Notes under the pieces: model-generated | Database searches by the model: none | What the model was told of the DNA's origin: nothing | What the model saw: only the letters and a program-made list of their open reading frames with translations | Shown: one piece after another, positions 1 to 6,398 of the stretch | How the letters are laid out: the number at the start of each line of letters is the position of its first letter | Position numbering within the stretch: the first letter of the stretch is position 1 | Origin: Candidatus Rokuibacteriota bacterium | Lineage (GTDB): Bacteria; Methylomirabilota; Methylomirabilia; Rokubacteriales; JACPHL01 | Direction of reading: 5' to 3' | Length of the DNA: 7,611 nucleotides | NCBI GenBank assembly: GCA_016188625.1 | Contig: JACPHL010000095.1 | Coordinates: 1-7,611 of the forward strand | Translations under genes and position numbers: made by a program

Positions 1-609
1 CAGGGCCCGGAGAACCCGGCGGTCCCGCTCGACGGCGCGCGGGGAGAGGTCCGTGTAGCCTAGCGCTAGGAGGCGGTAGAGCCACCGTCGGCGGGGCAGC
101 TCGCGCATGCAGAGCACGAGGTCCGCGCGAGTGGAGAAGTATCCGAGGGCCATCGAGATGGCCAGGTAGACGACGATGACGACAAGGTCCCAGATGAGCG
201 GGGAGCCGAGCCGTCCGTAGAGGAGGAGGTGGTAGAACCGGTCCGGCCGCCCCAGGTCCAGCATGATGAAGATCGTCGCCAGGATGAGACAGCTGATGGC
301 GAGGATCTCGGCGATCCGCGCCACCGGCCGGAAGCGCTCGATCCCGACGGCGTGGACCAGCGCGGCCACGAGGATGCCTCCCGCCGAGAGCCCGATGAAG
401 AGGACGAAGTTGACGATGTAGACCCCCCAGTACGCGGGGGTGTTCATCCCGGTCACCCAGAGGCCCGTGGTCCACTGCTGGCCGAAATAGGTGGCTATCC
501 CCCACCCGACGAGCGCGACCAGGCCCAGCAGGACCAGCACGTAGCCCGGACCGATCCGCTCCAGCCGACGGATGGTCTCTCTGAAGACCAACGCCTCTGC
601 CCTGGCCAT
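1..609 (-). CDS. NrfD/PsrC-type membrane subunit of the molybdoenzyme complex (N-terminal 203 residues, runs off left edge)
   Basis: My translation of the minus strand from the ATG at 609 stays open for 203 codons to the window edge. A short cytoplasmic N-terminus precedes hydrophobic segments at about 22-42, 61-88, 98-117 and 138-157, followed by a charged Arg-rich stretch (about 161-203). The region around residues 47-78 (WTTGLWVTGMNTPAYWG, then a Gly-rich helix) and the DLGRP motif at 118-122 are typical of the NrfD/PsrC/HybB family. These quinone-interacting membrane anchors pass electrons to or from a four-cluster ferredoxin subunit. Family members usually have eight or more helices, so about half the protein is missing here through window truncation. 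A GGAGG Shine-Dalgarno (618-622) lies 8 nt before the ATG, inside the end of the Fe-S gene, whose stop is only 3 nt upstream. It is therefore the third gene of the A-B-C operon. Family assignment is firm; the substrate is not indicated. Confidence 0.9.
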   Translation of the reverse strand, partial: MARAEALVFRETIRRLERIGPGYVLVLLGLVALVGWGIATYFGQQWTTGLWVTGMNTPAYWGVYIVNFVLFIGLSAGGILVAALVHAVGIERFRPVARIAEILAISCLILATIFIMLDLGRPDRFYHLLLYGRLGSPLIWDLVVIVVYLAISMALGYFSTRADLVLCMRELPRRRWLYRLLALGYTDLSPRAVERDRRVLRAL

Positions 610-612
610 GGC

Positions 613-1299
613 TCATCCCTCCATGAGGTAGATCACCTGCGGTCGGGTCCCCAGCTCCTCGAGGAACCGGAAGGCCCGGGGGCTCCGGGCCAGCCGGTAG
701 ACCTGGCTCCGCTCGTCGTCGAGGTCGCCGAAGAACCGGGCGCGCCTCGGGCAGGTTTGGACGCAGGCCGGGACCACGTCCCCGTCACGAAGCGCCCTCC
801 CCTCCGCCGCCGCCCGCCTGCGGGCCCGCTCGCTCCGCTGAACGCAGAAGGTGCACTTCTCCACGACCCCGACGGGCCTGGGGCGGGCGGGGGCGTCCGG
901 GTTGCGGTAGGAGGCATGGGTCTCGGCGAACTCCGGGGCCCGCCAGTTGAAGTAGCGCGCCCCGTACGGGCAGGCCACCGTGCAGTACCGGCAGCCGATG
1001 CAGCGCTCGTAGTCCTGTCGGACGATCCCCTCGGGATCCTTGAAGGTGGCCCCGACGGGGCAGACCTGGACGCACGGGGGGTTCTCACAGTGCATGCACG
1101 GGCGCGGGATGAAGCGCCCCTTGATGTGACGCCCCTCCCCCTCGATGACGGGGATCACCTCGTTCCAGAAGATGGCCCGACCCTCGTCGCTGTCGCGCTG
1201 GCCGGCGATCGGGACGTTGTTCTCCACCCGGCAGGCCACCGTGCAGGACTGGCAGGCCGTGCACTTGTCGAGGTCGATGACCATTCCCCAGCGGGGCAT
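613..1299 (-). CDS. Four-cluster ferredoxin-like electron-transfer subunit (PsrB/PhsB/TtrB/DmsB type)
   Basis: A 228-residue protein with sixteen cysteines in the CISM beta-subunit pattern: C13-x2-C16-x2-C19-x3-C23; C68-x2-C71-x4-C76-x3-C80; C100-x2-C103-x2-C106-x3-C110; C149-x2-C152-x26-C179-x3-C183. This supports four [4Fe-4S] clusters forming a wire between the catalytic molybdenum subunit and the NrfD anchor. No ligand is missing. There is no signal peptide, so it is presumably exported bound to its Tat-carrying partner, as in related complexes. The start is supported by a GGGAGGG Shine-Dalgarno (1307-1313), 8 nt upstream of the ATG. A second in-frame ATG five codons later is less well placed. 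It lies 61 bp after the catalytic gene and 3 bp before the NrfD gene. Length matches the family. The class is certain; it does not discriminate between sulfur, arsenic or other substrates. Confidence 0.96.
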   Translation of the reverse strand: MPRWGMVIDLDKCTACQSCTVACRVENNVPIAGQRDSDEGRAIFWNEVIPVIEGEGRHIKGRFIPRPCMHCENPPCVQVCPVGATFKDPEGIVRQDYERCIGCRYCTVACPYGARYFNWRAPEFAETHASYRNPDAPARPRPVGVVEKCTFCVQRSERARRRAAAEGRALRDGDVVPACVQTCPRRARFFGDLDDERSQVYRLARSPRAFRFLEELGTRPQVIYLMEG

Positions 1300-1360
1300 G
1301 CCCGATCCCTCCCTTCCTCTAGGTGCCTCGAAGGGGGGCGCTGCCCCACTTCGATATTTC
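1300..1360 (-). promoter_or_regulatory. Intercistronic spacer with an 11-bp hairpin between catalytic and Fe-S genes
   Basis: The arms TCGAAG (1328-1333) and CTTCGA (1349-1354) pair perfectly. After one G/A mismatch (1334/1348), GGGGC (1335-1339) pairs with GCCCC (1343-1347) around a 3-base loop. In the transcript the hairpin begins 6 nt after the TAG stop of the catalytic gene and is not followed by a U-run, so it does not look like an intrinsic terminator. The Fe-S Shine-Dalgarno sits downstream of it (1307-1313). I infer an mRNA-processing or stability element, or a partial attenuator that sets subunit ratios. Confidence 0.55.
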
Positions 1361-3787
1361 CTACGCCCTGTAGACCTTCACGCGGGTGGAGAAGAACCCC
1401 GCCGTCCCTCCGAGGTAGTCGTACTCGTTGGCCAGGATCCAGTTGGGGTTGGCCCCCCGCCCCTTGGCCCAGCGCCCGTAAGCCTGGTGCCCGAGCTCGA
1501 ACGGCATGTTGACCACATCCGGCTGGGCCCCCGGGTAGAGCCGGGCCCGGGTCTGGAGCTTCCCGAGCGGGGACTCTACCCAGACCGGATCCCCATCGGC
1601 GATCCCGAGCTTCTCGGCCGTCCGGGGGTTGATCTCAACCCAGCCCTCCCACTTCATGTTCGTATGCACGCCGAGAATCTCCTGAAGCCACGGGACATTG
1701 GCCCCGCGCCCCTCGGCGTGGGTCATGAGCTTGTAGGTGTTCAAATGAAACGGGAATTCTTTGGGATCGCCGGCGGTGCGGAACGGCTCGTAATGCGGGA
1801 GGTAGACCTCGTCGCCCCTGGCCCCGAGCCTGAGGCCTCTCAGGATCCCTTCCAGGGCCCGCTCCTGGGTGAGGGCCTTGCCCTGGGCCGCGGCCTTCTC
1901 GACCTCTTTCTCCGCCAGGTCGTGAAGCTTATGCTGGAGCGCCGTCGAGTAGAACTCGAACTTCTTGGTCGGCGTCTTCAGGACCGCCTCCCACTCCCCG
2001 AAGCGGTAGGGCGGCGCGGCCCAGACGCCCTCCTCCGTGAGCCGCTCCCAGAAGCCCTCGAAGGTCGGGCTCACGATGGTCCCCTGCTGGGCCTCCCAGA
2101 CCCCGCGGAAGCGGAACTGGAGGAGGTCCACGAAATCCCGCCAGGGGAAGGACCGGGCGACGCTCCCCCCGATCCCCTTGGCGATCTCGATCAGGACATC
2201 CCCGGTGTTCCGGGTGTCGTAGAGGGGCTGAACGACCGGCTGGCGGAGCCCTACCACCGGGTAGCCCAGGCTCGGGTAGATGACGTCGTCGTGCCAGCGC
2301 TCGAGGTAGGTGTGGTCCGGGAGGATCAGGTCGGCGTGCTGGCTGGTCTCGTCCAGGAAGGGCGAGAAGGTCACCACGAACGGGACCTTCTCGATCGCCC
2401 TGTAGAAGCGCCCCACGTCGGGCGTGGAGAAGAGCGGGTTCGTGTAGTAGGCAAAGAGCGCCTTGACCGGATAGGGCCCTTCGCCGAGGATCGACTCGGG
2501 GAGGCCCTGGTAGACCTTCCCTGCCAGCGGGTACCGGGCGGTGCCCGCCAGGTCCACCCGGGGCTTGGCGGTCCCCGCCCTGGCGAGGTCATCCTGGACC
2601 ACGTCGGGCCACGGGGTGAAGGAAGGCCCGCGCTGGACGATGATGCCGCCCGGCGCATCGACGGATCCCACCAGCGCGTTGAGGGCGTGGATGGCCATGC
2701 GGTTGTAGATCCCGTTGGACTGCATGCTGGCCCCGCGCTCCCCCGCGGCGATGGCCGGCCTGGTCGTCGCGAACTCGCGCGCGACCCTGACGATGGTGTC
2801 GGCCGGGACCCCGGTGATCTCGGAGACCTTTGCGGGCGGGTAATCCCGGAGCACCAGCGTCTTGAACCCGAGACGGCGCTCACCCGTCTTCTCGTCCGTC
2901 CAGTCCTCGAAGCCGAAGGTGTGCCCGGCCACGAAGGTCTCGTCGTAGAGTCCTTCCTGGACGATCACGTGGGCGATGCCGAGGGCGAGCGCGCCGTCGG
3001 TGCCGGGGCGGACGGGTATCCACTCATCGGCCTTGGCGGCGGTGACGGAAAACCGGGTGTCCACCTGGACGATCTTGGCGCGGATCGGCCGGCCCCGCCG
3101 CATGTGGCCGTAGGCCCTGAGGAGACGGGTCGTCGGGCGCCAGGCCTCGATGAACCCCCCACCGAAGCAGAGCAGGTAGTTGGTCCGGTCCCAGTCATAG
3201 CCGAGATAGGACTTGATCCCCTGGGTCAGGTAGTGGGCGAGGGCGGAGCCATCGGCGCAGATGGAGGAGTGGCCGACGTGGTTCGGCGTTCCGTAGGCGC
3301 GGCAGAAGCGATCGATCAGGTCGCCCATCTGCCCCCGGTTCCGCCCGCTCATGAAGACGAGGGTGTGGGACTCGCCGCGGGCGCGGAGCTCCTTGAGGCG
3401 GCCGACCACCGTGTCCAGGGCCTCGTCCCAGCCGATCTGCCTCCACCGCCCCGCGCCCCGGGGGCCGACGCGGAGCAGCGGCCCTTTGAGGCGATCCGGG
3501 TCGTAGAGGACCTGGAGCCCGATCTGCCCCTTGGGGCAGAGGACGCCCTCATTGATGGGGTGCCTGGGGTTCCCCTCGATCTTGACCGCCCGCTCCTCGA
3601 CGACACGGACGCGGATCCCGCATCCGCCGGGACACTGCAGGCACACGCTCGGCACCCAGCGCTCCTCCGCTGCATCCGAGGGCCCGCCACGCTCCTGTGC
3701 CCCCTCACGCCCCGGTCGGCCGGAGACGAGGAGCGCTGCGCCGGTGGCGGATGAGGCCTTGAGGAATGCCCTCCGCGTCATGGCCAT
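1361..3787 (-). CDS. Tat-exported molybdopterin oxidoreductase catalytic subunit (CISM family; PsrA/PhsA/ArrA-ArxA-like)
   Basis: An 808-residue bis-MGD enzyme. The N-terminus has a twin-arginine signal (TRRAFLK at 4-10, then a hydrophobic region to about residue 23). Next comes the [4Fe-4S] motif C49-x2-C52-x3-C56-x27-C84, followed by the molybdopterin oxidoreductase domain. In HSSIC (173-177), Cys177 sits where the family carries its molybdenum ligand. The C-terminal dinucleotide-binding domain spans about 680-805, including GRGANPNW near 777. A Cys ligand and an HSSIC-AD context suit the polysulfide/thiosulfate/arsenate reductase side of the superfamily rather than Ser-ligated DMSO reductase. 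Length is closer to ArrA/ArxA and PsrA than to the longer TtrA. The start is fixed by AGGAGG (3796-3801), 8 nt before the ATG. It heads the A-B-C operon and lies 173 bp after the regulator genes. I infer a periplasmic site and respiratory electron transfer. Substrate and direction (reductase or oxidase) are undetermined. Confidence 0.95.
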   Translation of the reverse strand: MAMTRRAFLKASSATGAALLVSGRPGREGAQERGGPSDAAEERWVPSVCLQCPGGCGIRVRVVEERAVKIEGNPRHPINEGVLCPKGQIGLQVLYDPDRLKGPLLRVGPRGAGRWRQIGWDEALDTVVGRLKELRARGESHTLVFMSGRNRGQMGDLIDRFCRAYGTPNHVGHSSICADGSALAHYLTQGIKSYLGYDWDRTNYLLCFGGGFIEAWRPTTRLLRAYGHMRRGRPIRAKIVQVDTRFSVTAAKADEWIPVRPGTDGALALGIAHVIVQEGLYDETFVAGHTFGFEDWTDEKTGERRLGFKTLVLRDYPPAKVSEITGVPADTIVRVAREFATTRPAIAAGERGASMQSNGIYNRMAIHALNALVGSVDAPGGIIVQRGPSFTPWPDVVQDDLARAGTAKPRVDLAGTARYPLAGKVYQGLPESILGEGPYPVKALFAYYTNPLFSTPDVGRFYRAIEKVPFVVTFSPFLDETSQHADLILPDHTYLERWHDDVIYPSLGYPVVGLRQPVVQPLYDTRNTGDVLIEIAKGIGGSVARSFPWRDFVDLLQFRFRGVWEAQQGTIVSPTFEGFWERLTEEGVWAAPPYRFGEWEAVLKTPTKKFEFYSTALQHKLHDLAEKEVEKAAAQGKALTQERALEGILRGLRLGARGDEVYLPHYEPFRTAGDPKEFPFHLNTYKLMTHAEGRGANVPWLQEILGVHTNMKWEGWVEINPRTAEKLGIADGDPVWVESPLGKLQTRARLYPGAQPDVVNMPFELGHQAYGRWAKGRGANPNWILANEYDYLGGTAGFFSTRVKVYRA

Positions 3788-3854
3788 GGTCGTTCCCTCC
3801 TCTTGATGGTCGGCCCCTGCCGGCTCCAGTGTCGGGCGGCCGCACCCGGGTTGT

Positions 3855-3889
3855 AAATTCCCGAAACGGCCCAGCGGGGAGGGAAATTT
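3855..3889. promoter_or_regulatory. Imperfect A/T-rich inverted repeat, candidate response-regulator operator
   Basis: On the plus strand AAATTCCC (3855-3862) faces GGGAAATTT (3881-3889). The arms are complementary except for one extra base and are separated by 18 bp, which puts their centres about two and a half helical turns apart. It lies about 70-100 bp upstream of the catalytic gene's ATG, a reasonable place for an activator site. No binding motif for this regulator is known to me, so the operator role is inference. Confidence 0.35.
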
Positions 3890-3905
3890 TGCAGGGGGGT
3901 GAGGA

Positions 3906-3950
3906 TGCCTAAAAGGCAGTAGGCCGAGATAGTGCCTTTGCGGGAAAGGC
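3906..3950 (-). repeat. Pair of small hairpins with mutually exclusive pairings after the response regulator gene
   Basis: TGCCT (3906-3910) and AGGCA (3914-3918) form a 5-bp stem with a 3-base loop. GCCTTT (3934-3939) and AAAGGC (3945-3950) form a perfect 6-bp stem with a 5-base loop. In addition AAAGGCA (3912-3918) is complementary to TGCCTTT (3933-3939), so the central TGCCTTT can pair with either flank. The cluster starts 10 bp after the response regulator stop. No uridine run follows either stem in the transcript, so I do not call a terminator. Confidence 0.45.
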
Positions 3951-3960
3951 GGACTGGAGG

Positions 3961-4614
3961 TCAGGCCTCGAGGTCGATGAGGCCCTTCCGGATGGCGTAG
4001 CGAATCAGCTCGGCGCGGTTGTGGAGGTTCAGCTTCGCCATGGCGTTGGCGCGGTGGCGTTCGACCGTGTAGGGGCTGATGGCGAGCTTGGCGGCGATCT
4101 CCTTGCTCGTGAGCCCTTCCGCGATGAGGCGGAGGATCTCCCGCTCCCGGTCGGTGAGCGGATCCACGGCAGGCTGCCCCTCCTTGACCCGGTCCAGGTA
4201 CTCATCGAGGAGGCGGCGGGTCAGGGGCGGCGAGAGGTAGGCCTCGCCCCGGGTGACCGAGCGGATCGCCCCGATCAGCTCCTCCGGGGGAGCCCCTTTG
4301 ACCACGTACCCCGCGGCCCCCGCGTGGAGCATCTGGAAGAAGTACTGCTCGTTCTCGTGCATGGTGAGGGCCAGCACCTGGACCTTGGCGTGTTCGGCCT
4401 TGATCCGTCGAGTGGCCTCCAGCCCGTTGAGGTCGGGCATCGCCACGTCCATGAGGACGAGATCGGGACGAAGCTCCTTCACCGCCCGGATCGCCTCCCG
4501 TCCGCTGGCCGCCTCGCCGACCACCGCAAGGTCGGACTGGGACTCCAGGAGGAGCCTGAGTCCGGCGCGGACGATCGCGTGATCGTCGACGAGCAGGATC
4601 TTCGTCTTCGTCAT
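3961..4614 (-). CDS. NarL/FixJ-family response regulator (REC + LuxR-type HTH)
   Basis: A 217-residue transcription factor, counting from the ATG at 4614. The N-terminal receiver domain (about 4-120) has the acidic pair D10/D11, the phosphoacceptor Asp56 in DLVLMD, the switch Thr84 and the conserved Lys106 in the YVVK context. A linker leads to a LuxR/GerE helix-turn-helix (about 151-213) with the typical TDREREIL...GLTSKEIA...TVERHR pattern. An upstream in-frame ATG at 4683 would add 23 Arg-rich residues unlike any receiver domain. The 4614 start is preferred because it overlaps the kinase stop as ATGA (4611-4614), a normal coupling arrangement. The partner is almost certainly the HisKA_3 kinase just upstream, the class that phosphorylates NarL-type regulators. 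I infer that it controls the molybdoenzyme operon starting 173 bp downstream, like TtrR for tetrathionate reductase. Targets are not shown by the sequence itself. Confidence 0.95.
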   Translation of the reverse strand: MTKTKILLVDDHAIVRAGLRLLLESQSDLAVVGEAASGREAIRAVKELRPDLVLMDVAMPDLNGLEATRRIKAEHAKVQVLALTMHENEQYFFQMLHAGAAGYVVKGAPPEELIGAIRSVTRGEAYLSPPLTRRLLDEYLDRVKEGQPAVDPLTDREREILRLIAEGLTSKEIAAKLAISPYTVERHRANAMAKLNLHNRAELIRYAIRKGLIDLEA

Positions 4615-6398
4615 CCCCCTGCCCCCAGTGGGATCTCGATGGAGATACGGGTTCCCGCGCCGGCGCCGCTCTCGATCCGCCATCGCCCCCCCAGGAGCGT
4701 CACGCGCTCCTCCATCCCCAGCAGACCGAGCCCGTCGCGCGCGGATTCAGGGTCGAACCCCTTGCCGTCGTCGGAGATCTCGGCGGCGACAACCCCGTCG
4801 CGAAACTCGAGGCGGACGGTCGCCCGGCCGGCCCCGGAGTGCCGGACGATGTTGGTGATGGCCTCCTGGACCACCCGAAAGAGCGCGGTCTCCACCTGCG
4901 GAGACAGTCGCCGGCGGGGCCCGCCGATCTTGAGCACGGGCTCGATTCCCGCCCGCGCGAGGTGGGTCTCGGCGAACCACTGGATCGCCGGGATGAGGCC
5001 GAGATCGTCCAGGAGGGTGGGGCGAAGGTCCACCATGAGACGGCGGATCTCCTCCAGCGTCATGGCCAGGAGGCCCTGGATCTCGCCCAGGTGGCGCCTG
5101 AGGGCATCGGATCCAGGCGGGATGGCGGCCTCGGCGCTCCCCACGTTCATGATGAGGGCCGTGAGGCTCTGCCCGATCTCGTCGTGCAACTCCCGGGAGA
5201 CCCGGCGGCGCTCCTCCTCCTGGGCCGTGATGAGCTTGTCCAGAAGTTGACGCCGGCCCTCCTCCTTGCGCTGGACCTCCTCGTAGAGGCGGGCGTTCTC
5301 CACCGCCATCCCGATCTGGTGGCCGATGGCGGTCAGCAGGTTGAGATCCTCATCGTCGAGCCCGTGGCCCTCTTCGGTCACGACGTTCATGATCCCGAGC
5401 ACCCGCTCCTTCGCCCTCAGCGGAACCGACGCGTGAGCCGTCTGCTCGCGCGCGGCGGCGGGCGAGATCCCGGCGCAGGCCGCCGGCACGGGTCCGGCTT
5501 CCTCCAGGACGATCCACCCCGCCCGGAGCTTCATGACATCCAGCACCTCGGCCAGGGCGCCTTTCAGGATCTCCTCGAGGTGCAGGGACCGGCTCACGGC
5601 GACCGCGATCGCGTTGAGCGCCGAGAGCTCCGCGTTTCGGCGCAGGAGTTGGCGGCGGGATCGGTCAAGGGCCTCCGTCATGGCGTTGAAAGCTTCGGTC
5701 AGGCGCCCGATCTCGTCGCGCGACCAGACGGGCGCCCTCTGGGAGAACTCGCCGCGGCCGACGGCCTCGGCCGCTCTCCCCAGGGCGAGGATCGGGCGGG
5801 TCAGCACGAAGGTAAGGAGCAGGGCCGCGGCCACTCCCCCGAGGGAGACGAGGGCGGTGACGCCGAGGAGCCGGCGGGTCATGCTGGTGACGATGGCGCC
5901 GATCCTCCGGTCGGACATCCCGACCCGGGCGACTCCGGCGCGGCCCTCCAGGATGGGCGTCGCCGCGTCGTAGATCCGCCCCTCCTCGGTCTCCAGGAGC
6001 TGGAGCCGGACCGCCCCCGGGGGCGCGGGGAGGTGGGCCCGGAGGAGCTGGAGGGAGGGCCTGCCCGAGAGCGTGTGGGCGAGCACCTCGCCCGAGCGGT
6101 CGAGGACCAGGACGTAGCGGACATCCTCGTTGTGTTCCAGGGTCGATCGGACCAGCTCGTGCAGGGCGAAGAGGTTGTTGGTGACGATCAGATCGGCGGC
6201 CCGGCCCGCCACCTCCCGGGCCAGCGCGGCTCCCCGACCCTGGAGCTCCGTCTCGAGGGTCGCCCGCATGCTGGAGCGGACCTGAAGCGTGACCCCAAAT
6301 CCGAGGAGCACCACCATCCCCAGCGCGATCCCCATGATCTTGATTCTGACGGGGACCGAGAGGGCCCATGACGCAAACTGCGACCATCCGGGCATCAT
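4611..6398 (-). CDS. Membrane sensor histidine kinase (extracytoplasmic sensor-HAMP-GAF-HisKA_3-HATPase)
   Basis: A 595-residue kinase. Transmembrane helix 1 is at about 20-40 and helix 2 at about 177-200. Between them lies an extracytoplasmic region of about 135 residues (41-176) with a Cache/PAS-like look. HAMP (about 200-253) and a GAF-like domain (about 258-370) follow, ending in the MAVENARLYEE helix. The dimerisation domain has SRELHDEIGQ with phosphoacceptor His405. The ATPase domain shows the N box (Asn516), DDGKGF (543-548) and GLGLLGM (556-562), so the catalytic parts look intact. The NarL-type partner follows with a 4-base ATGA overlap, and the start overlaps the binding-protein stop the same way (6395-6398). 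No Shine-Dalgarno precedes the start, consistent with translational coupling. An adjacent Met codon is an equally possible start. I infer that it receives its signal from the PhnD-like lipoprotein, with its own Cache-like and GAF regions as possible extra inputs. Confidence 0.95.
   Translation of the reverse strand: MMPGWSQFASWALSVPVRIKIMGIALGMVVLLGFGVTLQVRSSMRATLETELQGRGAALAREVAGRAADLIVTNNLFALHELVRSTLEHNEDVRYVLVLDRSGEVLAHTLSGRPSLQLLRAHLPAPPGAVRLQLLETEEGRIYDAATPILEGRAGVARVGMSDRRIGAIVTSMTRRLLGVTALVSLGGVAAALLLTFVLTRPILALGRAAEAVGRGEFSQRAPVWSRDEIGRLTEAFNAMTEALDRSRRQLLRRNAELSALNAIAVAVSRSLHLEEILKGALAEVLDVMKLRAGWIVLEEAGPVPAACAGISPAAAREQTAHASVPLRAKERVLGIMNVVTEEGHGLDDEDLNLLTAIGHQIGMAVENARLYEEVQRKEEGRRQLLDKLITAQEEERRRVSRELHDEIGQSLTALIMNVGSAEAAIPPGSDALRRHLGEIQGLLAMTLEEIRRLMVDLRPTLLDDLGLIPAIQWFAETHLARAGIEPVLKIGGPRRRLSPQVETALFRVVQEAITNIVRHSGAGRATVRLEFRDGVVAAEISDDGKGFDPESARDGLGLLGMEERVTLLGGRWRIESGAGAGTRISIEIPLGAGG

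Larger units (their letters stand above)
3788..3960 (-). promoter_or_regulatory. Regulatory gap between response regulator and molybdoenzyme operon
   Basis: These 173 bases contain no plausible gene and include the most A/T-rich patches of the window. They hold two small hairpins near the response regulator end (3906-3918 and 3934-3950), an A/T-rich inverted repeat (3855-3889) and the Shine-Dalgarno of the catalytic gene (3796-3801). I infer that the promoter of the structural operon lies here, as it is the only sizeable non-coding gap in the window. I found no convincing -35/-10 pair; the best -10-like string, CAAAAT on the minus strand around 3886-3891, has no good -35 partner. Confidence 0.5.

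Noticed and set aside
1145-3754. Very long plus-strand open frame (869 codons) opposite the molybdoenzyme gene
   Set aside because: It is antisense to a gene with clear catalytic motifs. Its product is a Gly/Pro/Arg/Asp-rich composition with no domain, a usual shadow in high-GC DNA.
3922-3937. Possible sigma-54 promoter on the minus strand (AGGCAC then GC at the right distance)
   Set aside because: The GG-N10-GC spacing fits, but the -12 element reads CGGC instead of TTGC, and NarL-type regulators do not normally work with sigma-54.
3934-3950. Intrinsic terminator after the response regulator gene
   Set aside because: The 6-bp stem is followed in the transcript by ACTATCTCGG rather than a U-run.
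4615-4683. Upstream ATG (4683) for the response regulator
   Set aside because: It adds an Arg-rich segment inside the kinase coding region. The ATG at 4614 gives a standard receiver N-terminus and an ATGA overlap.
4839-6371. Plus-strand open frame of 510 codons opposite the histidine kinase
   Set aside because: Low-complexity charged product with no recognisable fold; the opposite strand has a complete kinase with all motifs. The plus-strand frames at 229-1512 and 4021-5250 are rejected for the same reason.
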